This document shows positions 6,067 through 7,161 of a stretch of DNA of 7,161 bases, piece after piece (position 1 is the stretch's first letter; every line of letters starts with the position of its first letter). Source of the stretch: Cyanobacteria bacterium UBA8803 (GTDB taxonomy: Bacteria > Cyanobacteriota > Cyanobacteriia > Cyanobacteriales > Coleofasciculaceae); assembly GCA_003505715.1 (NCBI GenBank), contig DNXU01000422.1, forward strand, positions 20,807 to 27,967, given 5' to 3'. The notes beneath the pieces were generated by a model. The model was not told the origin of the DNA and made no database searches. It saw only the letters and a program-made list of their open reading frames with translations. The position numbers were made by a program, and so were the translations under genes.

Positions 6067-6651
6067 ATGGTGGGCAAAGCTGAATTACTCGAAGCGATCG
6101 CTGGCAAAAATCGCGGTCTGTTGGCAACCGAAACCGATAAAGCGGCCATCCTGGTAGCCGTTGCTCAACTAGAAGACCGCAACCCTAATCCTCGGCCTCT
6201 GGAGTGTAGTTCCCTGCTAGAGGGCAACTGGCGTCTGCTCTATACTACCAGTAATGAGCTGTTGAACATTGGTCGGTTCCCCCTCGTGCAACTTGGTCAA
6301 ATTTACCAATGCATTCGTACTGCTGGGAGTAGAATTTACAATATTGCCGAAGTCTCTGGCCTGCCCTATCTTGAAGGCTTAATTAGTGTTTGCGCCCAGT
6401 TTGAGCCAGTCTCGGAACGCCGGGTGAATGTCAAGTTCGATCGGTCTATCATCGGTCTGCAACGCTTAGCTGACTATCAGTCTCCCAATAATTTCATTGA
6501 GCAAATTGAAATGGGTAAAAAATTTCCAGCCATTGATTTTGCCATCCCAAGTGGAGAACGGCGGGGTTGGTTAGATATTACCTATCTAGACGAGGATTTA
6601 AGAATTGGGCGAGGGAATGAAGGCAGTGTATTTGTCTTGACTAAACTATGA
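6067..6651 (+). CDS. PAP/fibrillin family protein (plastid lipid-associated protein)
   Basis: The 194-residue protein has the full PAP/fibrillin domain. After an N-terminal helix (about 3-37) comes the entry motif LLEGNWRLLYTTS (50-62), then a run of lipocalin-like strands. The C-terminal signature is GWLDITYLDEDLRIGRGN (167-184), followed by EGSVFVLTK. There is no transit or signal peptide, as expected for a cyanobacterial member acting from the cytoplasm at the thylakoid surface. Family members in plants and cyanobacteria associate with thylakoids and plastoglobules. They affect photoprotection, and one plant branch works in plastoquinone synthesis; which role applies here is not shown. The gene lies 70 bp after the Dnd-associated-like gene, has a good GGAGGT, and overlaps the nuclease start by 4 bp. 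Confidence 0.9.
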   Translation: MVGKAELLEAIAGKNRGLLATETDKAAILVAVAQLEDRNPNPRPLECSSLLEGNWRLLYTTSNELLNIGRFPLVQLGQIYQCIRTAGSRIYNIAEVSGLPYLEGLISVCAQFEPVSERRVNVKFDRSIIGLQRLADYQSPNNFIEQIEMGKKFPAIDFAIPSGERRGWLDITYLDEDLRIGRGNEGSVFVLTKL

Positions 6652-7161
6652 ACGCTGAAATTTCCCCTTTAACTCTAACTCGCCTGTCCCAAGGACATTT
6701 AAAGATTCTAGAAACCTGTCCCCGTAAGTTTCAGCACATTTACTTCGATCAGTTAGGCACCCCTGTTTCACCAGAGCAACAAGAGCATCTGGCTTGGGGT
6801 AGCCGCTTTCACTTGTTGATGCAGCAACGGGAGTTGGGATTGCCTGTAGAATTGCTGATTGAGGAGGATACTCAACTGCAAAAGTGGGTCACGGCTTTGG
6901 TAAATGCGGCTCCAGAGGTTTTTACCAGAGATCCTCAAACATTTCGCGAGCCAGAACATTGCCGCACCCTCAATTTCCAAGGATATTTGCTGACTGTTAT
7001 CTACGACTTGTTAATTGAAGACGACACTAGCGCCCAAATTCTAGACTGGAAGACTTACGCTCAACCCAAACACCGCCAACGGTTAGCTACAGACTGGCAG
7101 ACGCGGCTGTACCTCTATGTTTTGGCAGAAACCAGCGACTATTTGCCAGAACAGATTTCCA
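6648..7161 (+). CDS. PD-(D/E)XK nuclease family protein, RecB/Cas4-like (partial, runs off window)
   Basis: The ATG at 6648 overlaps the fibrillin stop codon (ATGA), and 171 codons are visible before the window ends. The N-terminus LSQGHLKILETCPRKFQHIY (13-32) matches the opening 'S...l..CP..f...Y' motif of RecB-like PD-(D/E)XK nucleases. Core residues follow in order: H55 in GSRFHLLMQQRE, D120 in VIYDLLI, D133 and K135 in ILDWKT (the DxK active site), and the QxxxY motif Q151-Y155 in WQTRLYLY. All expected metal-binding and catalytic residues of the visible part are intact. C24 could belong to an iron-sulfur cluster, as in Cas4 or AddB, but the C-terminal cysteines that would decide this are outside the window. 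The domain could stand alone or be followed by others. The substrate is unknown, and DNA repair or defence is only inference. Confidence 0.82.
   Translation, partial: MNAEISPLTLTRLSQGHLKILETCPRKFQHIYFDQLGTPVSPEQQEHLAWGSRFHLLMQQRELGLPVELLIEEDTQLQKWVTALVNAAPEVFTRDPQTFREPEHCRTLNFQGYLLTVIYDLLIEDDTSAQILDWKTYAQPKHRQRLATDWQTRLYLYVLAETSDYLPEQIS

Noticed and set aside
6768..6980. 70-codon minus-strand reading frame
   Set aside because: It is antisense to the PD-(D/E)XK nuclease gene, whose catalytic motifs read through the same bases on the plus strand.

Overview
The window looks like chromosomal DNA from a cyanobacterium, probably filamentous or at least repeat-rich. The evidence is: (i) eleven exact copies of the octamer GCGATCGC (HIP1) in 7.2 kb, where chance predicts about 0.1; (ii) a PAP/fibrillin gene, a family confined to cyanobacteria and plastids; (iii) an MnmA of cyanobacterial type; (iv) a HEAT-plus-WD40 protein of a kind multiplied in cyanobacteria; and (v) intergenic heptamer arrays, G-rich minisatellites and palindromic repeats typical of these genomes. 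The species cannot be named from the sequence alone.

Layout. Positions 1-177 hold no gene but carry two palindromic repeats, one of them a perfect 12-bp hairpin. Two minus-strand genes follow: an exported 812-residue VIT/von Willebrand A protein with a TonB-like tail (178-2616) and a 394-residue HEAT/WD40 seven-bladed propeller protein (2938-4122). The 321-bp gap between them holds two facing nine-unit heptamer arrays that can fold back on each other. A 285-bp divergent intergenic region (4123-4407) carries a G-rich minisatellite, a GTAC-based palindrome and a good -10 box for the rightward genes.

The rightward genes form a compact cluster: mnmA (tRNA U34 2-thiolation), a small protein resembling the DNA-phosphorothioation-associated protein 4 family, a PAP/fibrillin lipid-binding protein, and a PD-(D/E)XK nuclease that runs off the window. 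Gaps are 62 bp and 70 bp, then a 4-bp ATGA overlap, so the last two genes are probably translationally coupled. The four products belong to different processes (tRNA modification, DNA modification or defence, thylakoid lipid or quinone biology, nucleic-acid cleavage), so the cluster does not spell out one known pathway. The most interesting points are the fibrillin-nuclease coupling, the apparently isolated Dnd-associated protein, and the symmetric inverted heptamer array. I do not see a complete, clearly new system in this window.
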